Part shown: positions 1 through 5,259 of the stretch, piece after piece
Layout of the letters: each line of letters opens with the position of its first letter
Numbering within the stretch: the first letter of the stretch is position 1
Assembly: GCA_035629475.1 (NCBI GenBank)
Contig: DASPHS010000144.1
Location: forward strand, 1 to 7,087
Length of the DNA: 7,087 nucleotides
Direction: 5' to 3'
From: JARIHD01 sp035629475
GTDB taxonomy: Bacteria > Patescibacteriota > Saccharimonadia > Saccharimonadales > UBA4665
Program-made: the position numbers and the translations under genes
Notes under the pieces: generated by a model
Databases searched by the model: none
What the model was told of the DNA's origin: nothing
Seen by the model: only the letters and a program-made list of their open reading frames with translations

Positions 1-1
1 A

Positions 2-574
2 AACGGCCAAAAAATGAGCAAAAGCCTTGGTAATGGTGTAGCGCCCCAAGAAATTGTCGATAAATACGGCACCGATGCCTTCCGCTACTACTTTTTACGC
101 CACATCCCTAGTTACAACGACGGTGACTTCTCTTGGGAGTCACTGGAGGCTGCCTACAATAGCGAACTGGCTAACGAGCTCGGCAATGCTGTGCAACGGA
201 CCGCGGCCATGATCATGAAATACCAGAACGGTATCATCGGTGATGCCAAGATTGCACAGCACGACATCAACCCCTACGAAGAAGCGCTGGCGGCGTGCCG
301 CTTTGACCGTGCTCTGGATGACGTGTGGGACCGCGTGCGCGGCTTGAACCAGTACATCGAAGAAGCTAAGCCCTGGGAAATTGCCAAGCTTGGTGACACC
401 GATCACTTGCGTGAAGTGCTGGCCTACCAGGTAGGTAACCTGTTGGCGATTGCTGACCAGCTCGAGCCCTTCATGCCTGAAACTGCCTTCAAAATCCGCA
501 CCGTCTTCGAGGAAGGTGTCATTCGTCCTACGCAGGGTACGCTGTTCCCCAAGGAAGAGCGCGTCGAAGCGTAA
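2..574 (+). CDS. metG: Methionyl-tRNA synthetase, C-terminal part (5' end outside window)
   Basis: MetRS charges tRNA-Met with methionine in the cytoplasm. The reading frame is open from the window edge, and its first residues read NGQKMSKSLGN. This is the class I KMSKS loop that binds ATP, so the ATG at 14 is internal to the motif and not a start. About 190 residues are visible. After KMSKS comes the connecting segment (FRYYFLRHIPSYNDGDFSWE), then the helical anticodon-binding domain with the family-typical NELGNAVQRTAAM and EEAKPWEIAK segments. The protein ends shortly after this domain (GTLFPKEERVEA), so it lacks the extra C-terminal EMAP/Trbp111-like tRNA-binding domain found in some MetRS. 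The stop is TAA. The catalytic HIGH region lies upstream of the window. tatD follows 44 bases later, a common bacterial gene order. Confidence 0.97.
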   Translation, partial: NGQKMSKSLGNGVAPQEIVDKYGTDAFRYYFLRHIPSYNDGDFSWESLEAAYNSELANELGNAVQRTAAMIMKYQNGIIGDAKIAQHDINPYEEALAACRFDRALDDVWDRVRGLNQYIEEAKPWEIAKLGDTDHLREVLAYQVGNLLAIADQLEPFMPETAFKIRTVFEEGVIRPTQGTLFPKEERVEA

Positions 575-618
575 CATTTTACGCAGTAGCCAAAACTCAC
601 AATACTTTGTAAAGTGGT

Positions 619-1443
619 ATGGTAATGGTTTTAACGGACACACATTGCCACATCCACGAGGCAGTTGAGCATTTTCCGTTGCGCACGGAAACCCGCAAGA
701 AATATGAAAAGGCTGGTTCACCCAGTCCTGATGCTATTTTGCGTGCTGCCGTTGCCGACGGTGTAGAGCGTATGATTTGCGTCGGTACCACCGTAGAAGA
801 TAGCGAAGTTGCGGCTGACTTCGTAGCCGGGCGCGATAACGTGTGGGCGAGTATAGGCATCCACCCCCATGAGGCCAAGACGTACGTACACGACCGGCCG
901 CTGCTCTATAGATTCTCTCTACTAGCCCACCGCCCCAAAGTGGTGGCAGTGGGAGAGTGCGGTTTGGACTTTTACTATGGCCATTCCAGCCCCGAGGCCC
1001 AAAAGGAGCTGTTACGCTTTCAGATAGAAGTGGCGCTGCAGAACAACCTGCCGATGATCTTCCACGTGCGAGACGCATTTGATGATTTTTGGCCGATCTT
1101 TGATGAATATCAGGGCATCAGGGGTGTCATCCATAGCTTCAGCGCCGACCAGGCCACCCTGGAGCAGATTCTTAAGCGCGACCTGTTCGTAGGCCTGAAC
1201 GGCATCATGACCTTCACTAAAAACCCCGGTCAGCTGGCCGCCGCCAAGGCAGTTCCCATGGATAAGCTCGTCCTGGAAACTGATGCGCCCTTCTTGACGC
1301 CAGCGCCATATCGTGGTACAATCTGTCAGCCTAAACATGTAAGAGTAACTGCGGAGTTTTTGGCGGCGCTGAGGGACGAATCTCTTGAGGACCTCGCCGG
1401 CTATACGACCTCCAATGCTCAAAAGTTGTTTGGCTTGAGTTAA
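619..1443 (+). CDS. tatD: TatD family metal-dependent hydrolase (DNase-like)
   Basis: A TIM-barrel amidohydrolase-superfamily protein. Family members are reported as Mg-dependent 3'-5' exonucleases acting in DNA repair or quality control, but the exact substrate here is unknown. The protein has 274 residues, normal for the family (about 255-270). Metal ligands are visible in order: H9 and H11 (DTHCH), E113 (VGECGLDFYY), H149 (FHVRDAF), H172 (HSFSAD) and D222 (LETDAPFL). The IHPHEA segment at 81-86 is also typical. There is no clear Shine-Dalgarno site. An in-frame ATG at 625 would give MVLTDTHCH, closer to the usual TatD N-terminus, so the true start may be six bases later. It sits 44 bases after metG and 13 bases before the next gene, so it is probably co-transcribed. 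The product is cytoplasmic, with no signal peptide. The family call is firm, the start less so. Confidence 0.95.
   Translation: MVMVLTDTHCHIHEAVEHFPLRTETRKKYEKAGSPSPDAILRAAVADGVERMICVGTTVEDSEVAADFVAGRDNVWASIGIHPHEAKTYVHDRPLLYRFSLLAHRPKVVAVGECGLDFYYGHSSPEAQKELLRFQIEVALQNNLPMIFHVRDAFDDFWPIFDEYQGIRGVIHSFSADQATLEQILKRDLFVGLNGIMTFTKNPGQLAAAKAVPMDKLVLETDAPFLTPAPYRGTICQPKHVRVTAEFLAALRDESLEDLAGYTTSNAQKLFGLS
1294..1322 (+). promoter_or_regulatory. Candidate sigma70 promoter inside the 3' end of tatD
   Basis: TTGACG at 1294-1299 and TACAAT at 1317-1322 are separated by exactly 17 bases, five of six consensus matches in each box. Predicted transcription would start near 1329, giving a leader of about 128 bases before the ATG at 1457. 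The site overlaps coding sequence for the conserved TatD region (FLTPAPYRGT), so the match could be a coincidence of constrained codons. If real, it would let the downstream pair of small genes be expressed apart from metG-tatD. Confidence 0.45.
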
Positions 1444-1456
1444 GACTGGAAAAACT

Positions 1457-1795
1457 ATGACACGCAATAAAGAAGTATCACAGGTTCCCAACAACGAGAC
1501 TACACAGGCTCGTTATACTGAGAAGAATCTCGCTGTATATAGCGTAGAGCACGTGCTGGCAAGTACTGAGTTCGGCCGCCGCGTACTCTATCGTTTAGCC
1601 CAAGAGGGCGATCCAGACGCATTGGTATACTATCCAAACGCCCAAGCCGCACAAGCACCAGCTACTCCTGACACTATCCCCCTCCAAACCAATATCCAAG
1701 CAAAAGAAACTGAAGCCGCCGAGAATAACACCTTCTTCCCACCTGAGTGGGCGGCTGACATGGGCTCTGCTGCGGTAAACGGCGGAGTACGCTAA
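1457..1795 (+). CDS. Small protein of unknown function, first of a coupled pair
   Basis: I do not recognise this 112-residue protein. Residues 1-20 are polar. Residues 24-58 look like a compact helical core (NLAVYSVEHVLASTEFGRR, then LYRLAQEGDPDALVYYP). Residues 62-92 form a low-complexity Ala/Gln/Pro/Thr/Glu linker that is probably disordered. The tail from 93 begins FFPPEWAADM and ends in VNGGVR. There is no signal peptide or membrane segment, so it is probably cytoplasmic. The start ATG lies 13 bases after tatD with only a weak GGA-type ribosome site at 1448-1450. The stop is one base from the next ATG, so the two genes are almost certainly translated together and may act together. The frame is intact, and the close packing supports a real gene. 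Confidence 0.82.
   Translation: MTRNKEVSQVPNNETTQARYTEKNLAVYSVEHVLASTEFGRRVLYRLAQEGDPDALVYYPNAQAAQAPATPDTIPLQTNIQAKETEAAENNTFFPPEWAADMGSAAVNGGVR
1784..1787 (+). promoter_or_regulatory. Shine-Dalgarno site for the second small gene
   Basis: GGAG lies nine bases before the ATG at 1797, within the last codons of the upstream gene. With the single-base gap between stop and start, this supports coupled translation and fixes the start at 1797. Confidence 0.6.
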
Positions 1796-1796
1796 T

Positions 1797-2180
1797 ATGA
1801 ACCTCTTCGCTGCAATTACTGGTCAGCGTGAAGAAGAGCGTCGTGCTCGCGAATACCGTGACCTTATCCGCAAAGAAGCTGCCATTGGCGGTAAACTGTT
1901 CGGGCCTATCCCCAAGGGTGGCCGCCGTGAATTCTTCTGCCTGGACCGCAATACCTGGGTCTGGCACGAAGAGTGGGTTGCCCAAGATGGCAAGCGCCAC
2001 ACGGTCATGACCCGCTACGATGTCCGCCCCCAGGGTATTTACAAGGCCCAGGATGGTCAGCCATACCGACCGCTCAGCTTTGATGAGGCCAAGCACTTCT
2101 ACAAGGCTATCAAGCTGTATGATAAAGCCGTATCTGCCGAAGTGTATGGTGGCATCAACTACTTGAACGCGATTTCCTAA
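1797..2180 (+). CDS. Small conserved-looking protein of unknown function, second of the pair
   Basis: A 127-residue soluble protein. The charged N-terminal helix (residues 9-28, REEERRAREYRDLIRKE) could pair with a partner. Next comes a Gly/Pro stretch (GGKLFGPIPKGGRR, 31-44), then a dense aromatic block, EFFCLDRNTWVWHEEW (45-60). A region likely to be beta-strand follows (TVMTRYDVRPQGIYKAQDGQPY, in two parts at 69-79 and 80-90), then a C-terminal helix (FDEAKHFYKAIKLYDKAV, 95-112). From memory, proteins with this aromatic block recur as uncharacterised genes in Saccharibacteria, but I cannot verify this. There is no signal peptide, membrane segment or known catalytic motif. The gene is followed by a perfect 12-bp hairpin, consistent with the end of a transcription unit. 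Confidence 0.85.
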   Translation: MNLFAAITGQREEERRAREYRDLIRKEAAIGGKLFGPIPKGGRREFFCLDRNTWVWHEEWVAQDGKRHTVMTRYDVRPQGIYKAQDGQPYRPLSFDEAKHFYKAIKLYDKAVSAEVYGGINYLNAIS

Positions 2181-2181
2181 A

Positions 2182-2208
2182 TGAATACCTGCCAGTGGCA
2201 GGTATTCA
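2182..2208 (+). terminator. Perfect 12-bp hairpin just after the stop codon; possible terminator
   Basis: TGAATACCTGCC (2182-2193) pairs perfectly with GGCAGGTATTCA (2197-2208) around an AGT loop, one base after the TAA. The stem is strong, but no U tract follows directly. The nearest is CTTTT at 2214-2218, six or more bases downstream. It may terminate weakly or protect the 3' end of the mRNA. The GCC-AGT-GGC tip reappears, as its reverse complement, in the hairpin at 2379-2395. Confidence 0.5.
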
Positions 2209-2218
2209 GTCCGCTTTT

Positions 2219-2320
2219 CGTCATCCCGTACTTGATACGGGACCCAGTAAAAAATAATAGCTGCAAGCTATACTCATTCTCTCTATGAGTTGCTCAGATA
2301 CTGGATCCTGAAGCAAGTTC
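2219..2320. repeat. Imperfect palindromic repeat element (dispersed-repeat-like), right end eroded
   Basis: The left arm begins CGTCATCCCGTACTTGATAC, and its inner part reads GGGACCCAGTA. The right arm is TACTGGATCC followed by TGAAGCAAGTTC. Positions 2228-2249 pair with 2299-2320 over 22 positions: 17 Watson-Crick pairs, one G-U and four mismatches. The left arm also folds on itself (CCCGTA 2225-2230 with TACGGG 2236-2241). The loop holds two smaller perfect hairpins: ATAGCT at 2257-2262 with 2266-2271, and ACTCAT at 2272-2277 with 2285-2290. The pattern resembles dispersed GTCATCCCG...GGATCCAG palindromes known from Rickettsiales and other bacteria. The expected closing GGATGACG on the right is absent. 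There is no coding potential. The palindrome is seen directly; membership of a dispersed family is inference. Confidence 0.6.
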
Positions 2321-2336
2321 CGCATATATCTTTTCC

Positions 2337-2365
2337 CACTCATAAAATCACAGATTTCATGAGTG
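2337..2365. repeat. Hairpin with repeated ACTCAT/ATGAGT stem
   Basis: CACTCAT (2337-2343) pairs with ATGAGTG (2359-2365). Inside, AAATC (2345-2349) pairs with GATTT (2353-2357) around ACA. One A-C mismatch (2344/2358) separates the two stems, giving 12 paired positions. The outer stem repeats the ACTCAT/ATGAGT arms of the hairpin at 2272-2290. No U tract follows on either strand. Its function is unknown; it may be part of the same non-coding repeat cluster. Confidence 0.5.
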
Positions 2366-2378
2366 CAAGGAATGGCCT

Positions 2379-2395
2379 AACCGCCACTGGCGGTT
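2379..2395. repeat. Perfect 7-bp GC-rich hairpin upstream of the cysteine desulfurase promoter
   Basis: AACCGCC (2379-2385) pairs with GGCGGTT (2389-2395) around ACT. It ends 22 bases before the -10 box at 2418 and covers the position expected for a -35 element. It could therefore be an operator-like site, or simply the last unit of the hairpin cluster. No U tract follows. Confidence 0.4.
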
Positions 2396-2423
2396 CAGGG
2401 GATGATGAGCCATAAAGTATAAT
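2394..2423 (+). promoter_or_regulatory. Promoter for the cysteine desulfurase gene, near-leaderless
   Basis: A perfect -10 box TATAAT lies at 2418-2423, only ten bases before the ATG at 2434. Transcription would start near 2430, leaving about four leader bases and no room for a ribosome site. None is visible. The -35 region is poor (TTCAGG at 2394-2399, 18-base spacing), so the promoter may be weak or activator-dependent. Confidence 0.6.
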
Positions 2424-2433
2424 TACAAAGTAT

Positions 2434-3582
2434 ATGAGCATTATTTATCTTGACCACGCCGCCGCTACACCTATGGACCCACAGGTGTTGGTTGCCATGC
2501 AGCCCTATTTTACTGAGCAGTTTTATAATCCCTCGGCGACGTACCTGGCGGCACAGAAGGTCCGGAAAGACCTGGATACTGCCCGGGCCCAGGTAGCGGC
2601 AGCCCTCGGGGCGCGGCCAAGCGAAGTGTTTTTCACGGCTGGCAGCACCGAAGGTAACAACCTGGCAATCCGTGGCATCATGGACCAGTACCCCCAAGCA
2701 TCCATAGTCGTGAGCAGTATTGAGCATGAATCAGTGCTCCGTACCGCCCATGAGTATGCCTGCCGGGAAGCTCCCGTGACAGCGCAGGGTATCGTTGACC
2801 CTGAGGCGCTGCTGGCACTCATTGATGACAACACCGTGTTGGTGAGCGTCATGTACGCCAATAACGAAGTCGGCACCGTGCAGCCCATCCGGCAGATTTC
2901 CCAGGCATTGGAGCCCATTCGCAAAGCCCGTCGCCAGGCAGGTAATGCATTGCCGCTCTACCTGCACACCGATGCTGCGCAGGCTGCTGCGTACCTTGAT
3001 ATCCAAGTCGCCCGGCTGGGCGTTGACCTGCTGACGCTAAATGGCGGCAAGCTGTATGGCCCCAAGCAATCCGGCGTGCTATTTGCTGGCAGTCACGTTC
3101 GCCTGAAGCCCCAGATAACGGGTGGCGGGCAAGAGCGAGGTGCTCGCTCTGGTACTGAAAACGTGGCCGGTAGTATCGGCGTAGCCACCGCCTTGCAGCT
3201 GGCGCAGGCCCGCCGACATGATGAATCGCAGCGTCTGCAGGGCCTGCAGCGTGAATTTATACAGCAGCTTCAAGCTGCGCTGCCGGGTGTGATTATCAAT
3301 GGCTCACGGAAGTATCGCCTACCGAACAACATCCACGTCACTATTCCTGGCCAAGACAACGAGCGCCTGATCTTCGCCCTCGATGAAGCAGGCATTCTGT
3401 GCGCTGCCGGTTCGGCCTGTAGCGCCAGCAATGAAGAGCCTTCACATGTGCTGCGGGCCATGGGTATATCTGAGGCCGATGCCCAATCCTCGCTGCGTTT
3501 TACGATGGGTCGCAGTACCACTCAAGAAGCAGTTTCTGTCGTCATACAACAGTTGGTCGCGCTCTGTAGCCGCGCCGTATAG
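2434..3582 (+). CDS. iscS: Cysteine desulfurase, IscS/NifS type
   Basis: A PLP-dependent enzyme that takes sulfur from L-cysteine, leaving alanine, and carries it as a persulfide to Fe-S assembly or tRNA thiolation. At 382 residues it is close to the usual 380-405. Visible features are the N-terminal YLDHAAATP (5-13), the PLP-phosphate-binding segment TAGSTEGNN (68-76), H98 in IEHES, D180 and Q183 near the cofactor, and the Schiff-base lysine K206 (NGGKLYGPK). GARSGTENV lies at 236-244, and the persulfide cysteine C329 (GSACSAS) is followed by EEPSHVLRAMG. R355 in SLRFTMGR probably binds the substrate carboxylate. The GSACSAS loop marks group I (IscS/NifS) rather than SufS. The residue before K206 is Gly, whereas E. 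coli IscS has His there. No iscU, mnmA or other partner is in the window, so the sulfur acceptor is unknown. The start is set by YLDHAAATP and the close TATAAT. The stop is TAG. Confidence 0.95.
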   Translation: MSIIYLDHAAATPMDPQVLVAMQPYFTEQFYNPSATYLAAQKVRKDLDTARAQVAAALGARPSEVFFTAGSTEGNNLAIRGIMDQYPQASIVVSSIEHESVLRTAHEYACREAPVTAQGIVDPEALLALIDDNTVLVSVMYANNEVGTVQPIRQISQALEPIRKARRQAGNALPLYLHTDAAQAAAYLDIQVARLGVDLLTLNGGKLYGPKQSGVLFAGSHVRLKPQITGGGQERGARSGTENVAGSIGVATALQLAQARRHDESQRLQGLQREFIQQLQAALPGVIINGSRKYRLPNNIHVTIPGQDNERLIFALDEAGILCAAGSACSASNEEPSHVLRAMGISEADAQSSLRFTMGRSTTQEAVSVVIQQLVALCSRAV

Positions 3583-3585
3583 TTA

Positions 3586-3614
3586 TTGATTATATCTATA
3601 CTTTGTTATATAAT
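3586..3614 (+). promoter_or_regulatory. Strong promoter for the phosphatase cluster, predicts leaderless mRNA
   Basis: TTGATT (3586-3591) and TATAAT (3609-3614) are separated by 17 bases, in a very AT-rich 41-base gap. The predicted start is near 3621, and the ATG is at 3624, so the mRNA would carry about three untranslated bases. No Shine-Dalgarno sequence is present. The core GTTATATAATA at 3605-3615 is identical to 6115-6125. Confidence 0.75.
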
Positions 3615-3623
3615 ATATAAATT

Positions 3624-4424
3624 ATGACTCGTGAACAATTTCCCTATGCCGTTGAATTCGGTGGTGCCTCGCACATTGGGTATACGCATGCTGATGCCGG
3701 TGCTCCTAACGAGGATTACTTCGGGTATCGAAATCGTCCCGACGAACGCTATGCCGTGGGTGTTGTAGCTGACGGTCTGGGCCGACTACCAGGTGGTTAT
3801 GATACAAGCCATGCCGCGGGTAGGAATTTTATCCATGCGGTGAACAACTTGGCTCGGGAGAGTGACAGCCCTGAGGAAGTCGTGAGGGGTGCCATGGAGC
3901 ATGCGCACTATGCCGTAGCTTACAAGAAAACTCATGAGGGCTTGCACGAGGATGGTGCAACAACTTTTATGGGCTTTGTTTTCGATAAAGCTGAAGGTGG
4001 CTTGCTTATACCTCATAGTGGCGACTCGTTTGCGGTGCAAGCACATCCCCGGACAGGCGTATGGCACGAACTTACAGAAGGTGACCCTGGCAACGGCTTC
4101 AGTGAGATGTCTACGGCCATTGATGGTCGCGGCACGAAGCCAGAGTATGCGCTTCGTCGGGTAAAAGCATCCGCTTTTGCGGGCAAGCAGACGCTCCGCT
4201 TTGTATTGGGAAGCGATGGCCATGAAGATATCGTGTGGCGTGATGACTTGGGTGGTAAGGACGACGTACGTCGTGTTCGCGCTGCATCAACCGCCATGCA
4301 TAAAACGCCACAGCAGGCTGCCCGCGAGTCTGTTCATATCAACGGCATCTACGATAACCGTCGTGCCGAGCTGTTATGGTGGGACGACACCACCAGCCTA
4401 ATCGCAGATGTACATAAGAGATAG
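3624..4424 (+). CDS. PP2C (PPM) family protein phosphatase, first of three tandem paralogs
   Basis: A probable Mn/Mg-dependent Ser/Thr protein phosphatase of 266 residues, a single soluble catalytic domain with no membrane or sensor segment. PPM motifs appear in order: AGAPNEDYF with E30/D31, VVADGLG with D50/G51 (metal ligand), GATTFMGFVF at 111-120, HSGDSF with D134, VLGSDG with D198, and WDDTTSL with D254/D255 near the C-terminus. All the acidic positions expected for two-metal catalysis are therefore present. The usual DGxGG is DGLGR here. It begins the three-gene cluster and shares the spacing and order of motifs with the next gene (compare GYTHADAGAPNED with GYAHVQAGTPCED). This points to gene duplication. 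No partner kinase is in the window, so its substrate is unknown. The start at 3624 is set by the promoter ten bases upstream. The stop TAG overlaps the next gene's ribosome site. Confidence 0.87.
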   Translation: MTREQFPYAVEFGGASHIGYTHADAGAPNEDYFGYRNRPDERYAVGVVADGLGRLPGGYDTSHAAGRNFIHAVNNLARESDSPEEVVRGAMEHAHYAVAYKKTHEGLHEDGATTFMGFVFDKAEGGLLIPHSGDSFAVQAHPRTGVWHELTEGDPGNGFSEMSTAIDGRGTKPEYALRRVKASAFAGKQTLRFVLGSDGHEDIVWRDDLGGKDDVRRVRAASTAMHKTPQQAARESVHINGIYDNRRAELLWWDDTTSLIADVHKR

Positions 4425-4427
4425 GAG
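4423..4427 (+). promoter_or_regulatory. Shine-Dalgarno site for the second phosphatase gene
   Basis: AGGAG sits six bases before the ATG at 4434 and overlaps the TAG stop (4422-4424) of the gene before. Ribosomes finishing the first phosphatase end on this site, which favours coupled translation and fixes the start. Confidence 0.8.
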
Positions 4428-4433
4428 TCACAT

Positions 4434-5240
4434 ATGCCAAACTTTGCCCCACACCCCGTAGAAGTATTCATTGGTGGTCATGCCGAGACTGGCTATGCTC
4501 ATGTACAGGCTGGTACTCCCTGTGAAGATTCATTTGCATGGCACAAAAATCCTGCCGTAGCCGCAGCTGTGGTCGGTGACGGTCTGGGCGGCTACCCGGA
4601 AGGGGACAAAGCAAGCGCCCTGGTGACTACCGGATACGCGAATGCTATTCGTGACATGTCCCGAACGTCCATGGGGCCGCAGGAATTAGCTGTTGCAGGT
4701 ATGGAAGGTGCTCACCGCGCTATCCGCCAGGAGAAGGTGCGTGGTCAACTACACCGAAAGGCCGCCAGCACTATCGTGGCCAACCTTGTGGACTTACGCA
4801 CCGGTACTTTTTACTTCGGCTGGGCGGGAGACTCAGGCTTGCACTACTTGAATGAAAAGGAAGGTCGGCTCGATCTGTTGACACAGGGGCACAGTGAGGG
4901 GGTGGTTATGACCAACACCTACACGGGCAACCGGGCAAAGGCGCAGTGGGAAGGGCATGTTATGCCTCGCTACAACACTACGCCCGATGTTGTGCGCCTC
5001 GTGCTGGCCAGTGACGGCCTGGACCGCTTACGTCAGCGCCGAGACATGCGTGTAGCCAATGGCACACGACCCGACATGGCAAAAGTGAATGCCCGCATCA
5101 CCGATGCTATCAGCTTACGCAACGCACCCACACCACATGAAGCAGCGTACAATCTGGTGCACGCCTCAGCCGCCAATACCATCAAGGCCGGCTGGGCCGA
5201 CGACACCACCGTAGTCGTAATGGACATTTACAGGAAATAA
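4434..5240 (+). CDS. PP2C (PPM) family protein phosphatase, second paralog
   Basis: A 268-residue soluble protein with a complete set of PPM phosphatase motifs: AGTPCEDSF with E31/D32, VVGDGLGG with D49/G50, a KAASTIVANLVD strand at 109-120, GWAGDSGLHY with D133, VLASDGLD with D194, and WADDTTVVVMDI with D256/D257. The canonical DGLGG is kept here, unlike in the first paralog. The region at 196-235, between SDG and DDT, is Arg-rich (RLRQRRDMR) and may hold the flap or a substrate-contact insert. This could give it a different target from the first copy. The gap to the upstream gene is nine bases and to the next gene 19, with good ribosome sites at both. All three should be on one mRNA. Dephosphorylation of Ser/Thr proteins is the family role; the substrate is not evident. 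Confidence 0.9.
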   Translation: MPNFAPHPVEVFIGGHAETGYAHVQAGTPCEDSFAWHKNPAVAAAVVGDGLGGYPEGDKASALVTTGYANAIRDMSRTSMGPQELAVAGMEGAHRAIRQEKVRGQLHRKAASTIVANLVDLRTGTFYFGWAGDSGLHYLNEKEGRLDLLTQGHSEGVVMTNTYTGNRAKAQWEGHVMPRYNTTPDVVRLVLASDGLDRLRQRRDMRVANGTRPDMAKVNARITDAISLRNAPTPHEAAYNLVHASAANTIKAGWADDTTVVVMDIYRK

Positions 5241-5243
5241 CCG

Positions 5244-5250
5244 AAAAGGA
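5244..5250 (+). promoter_or_regulatory. Shine-Dalgarno site supporting a GTG start
   Basis: AAAAGGA ends nine bases before the GTG at 5260. The first in-frame ATG is codon 11 (5290) and has no comparable site. This supports GTG as the start of the third gene. Confidence 0.7.
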
Positions 5251-5259
5251 ATCAATATC

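Noticed and set aside
14..574. Independent small gene starting at the ATG at 14
   Set aside because: The frame is open upstream to the window edge and that ATG is the M of the KMSKS motif, so this is the end of metG.
601..618. Promoter between metG and tatD
   Set aside because: AATACT (601-606) matches only four of six -10 bases and there is no convincing -35 box. Read-through from metG is simpler.
1674..2096. Long - strand open frame opposite the coupled small genes
   Set aside because: It runs across two well-packed + strand genes, has no ribosome site or promoter I can support, and its product has no recognisable features.
2181..2433. CRISPR array or riboswitch in the hairpin-rich gap
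   Set aside because: The repeats are palindromes of different sequence with no regular unit and spacer. The near-leaderless start of the next gene leaves no leader for a riboswitch.
3786..4223. Open frames opposite and overlapping the first phosphatase gene
   Set aside because: The + strand frame carries all PPM motifs in order. The antisense and offset frames are by-products of its codon use.
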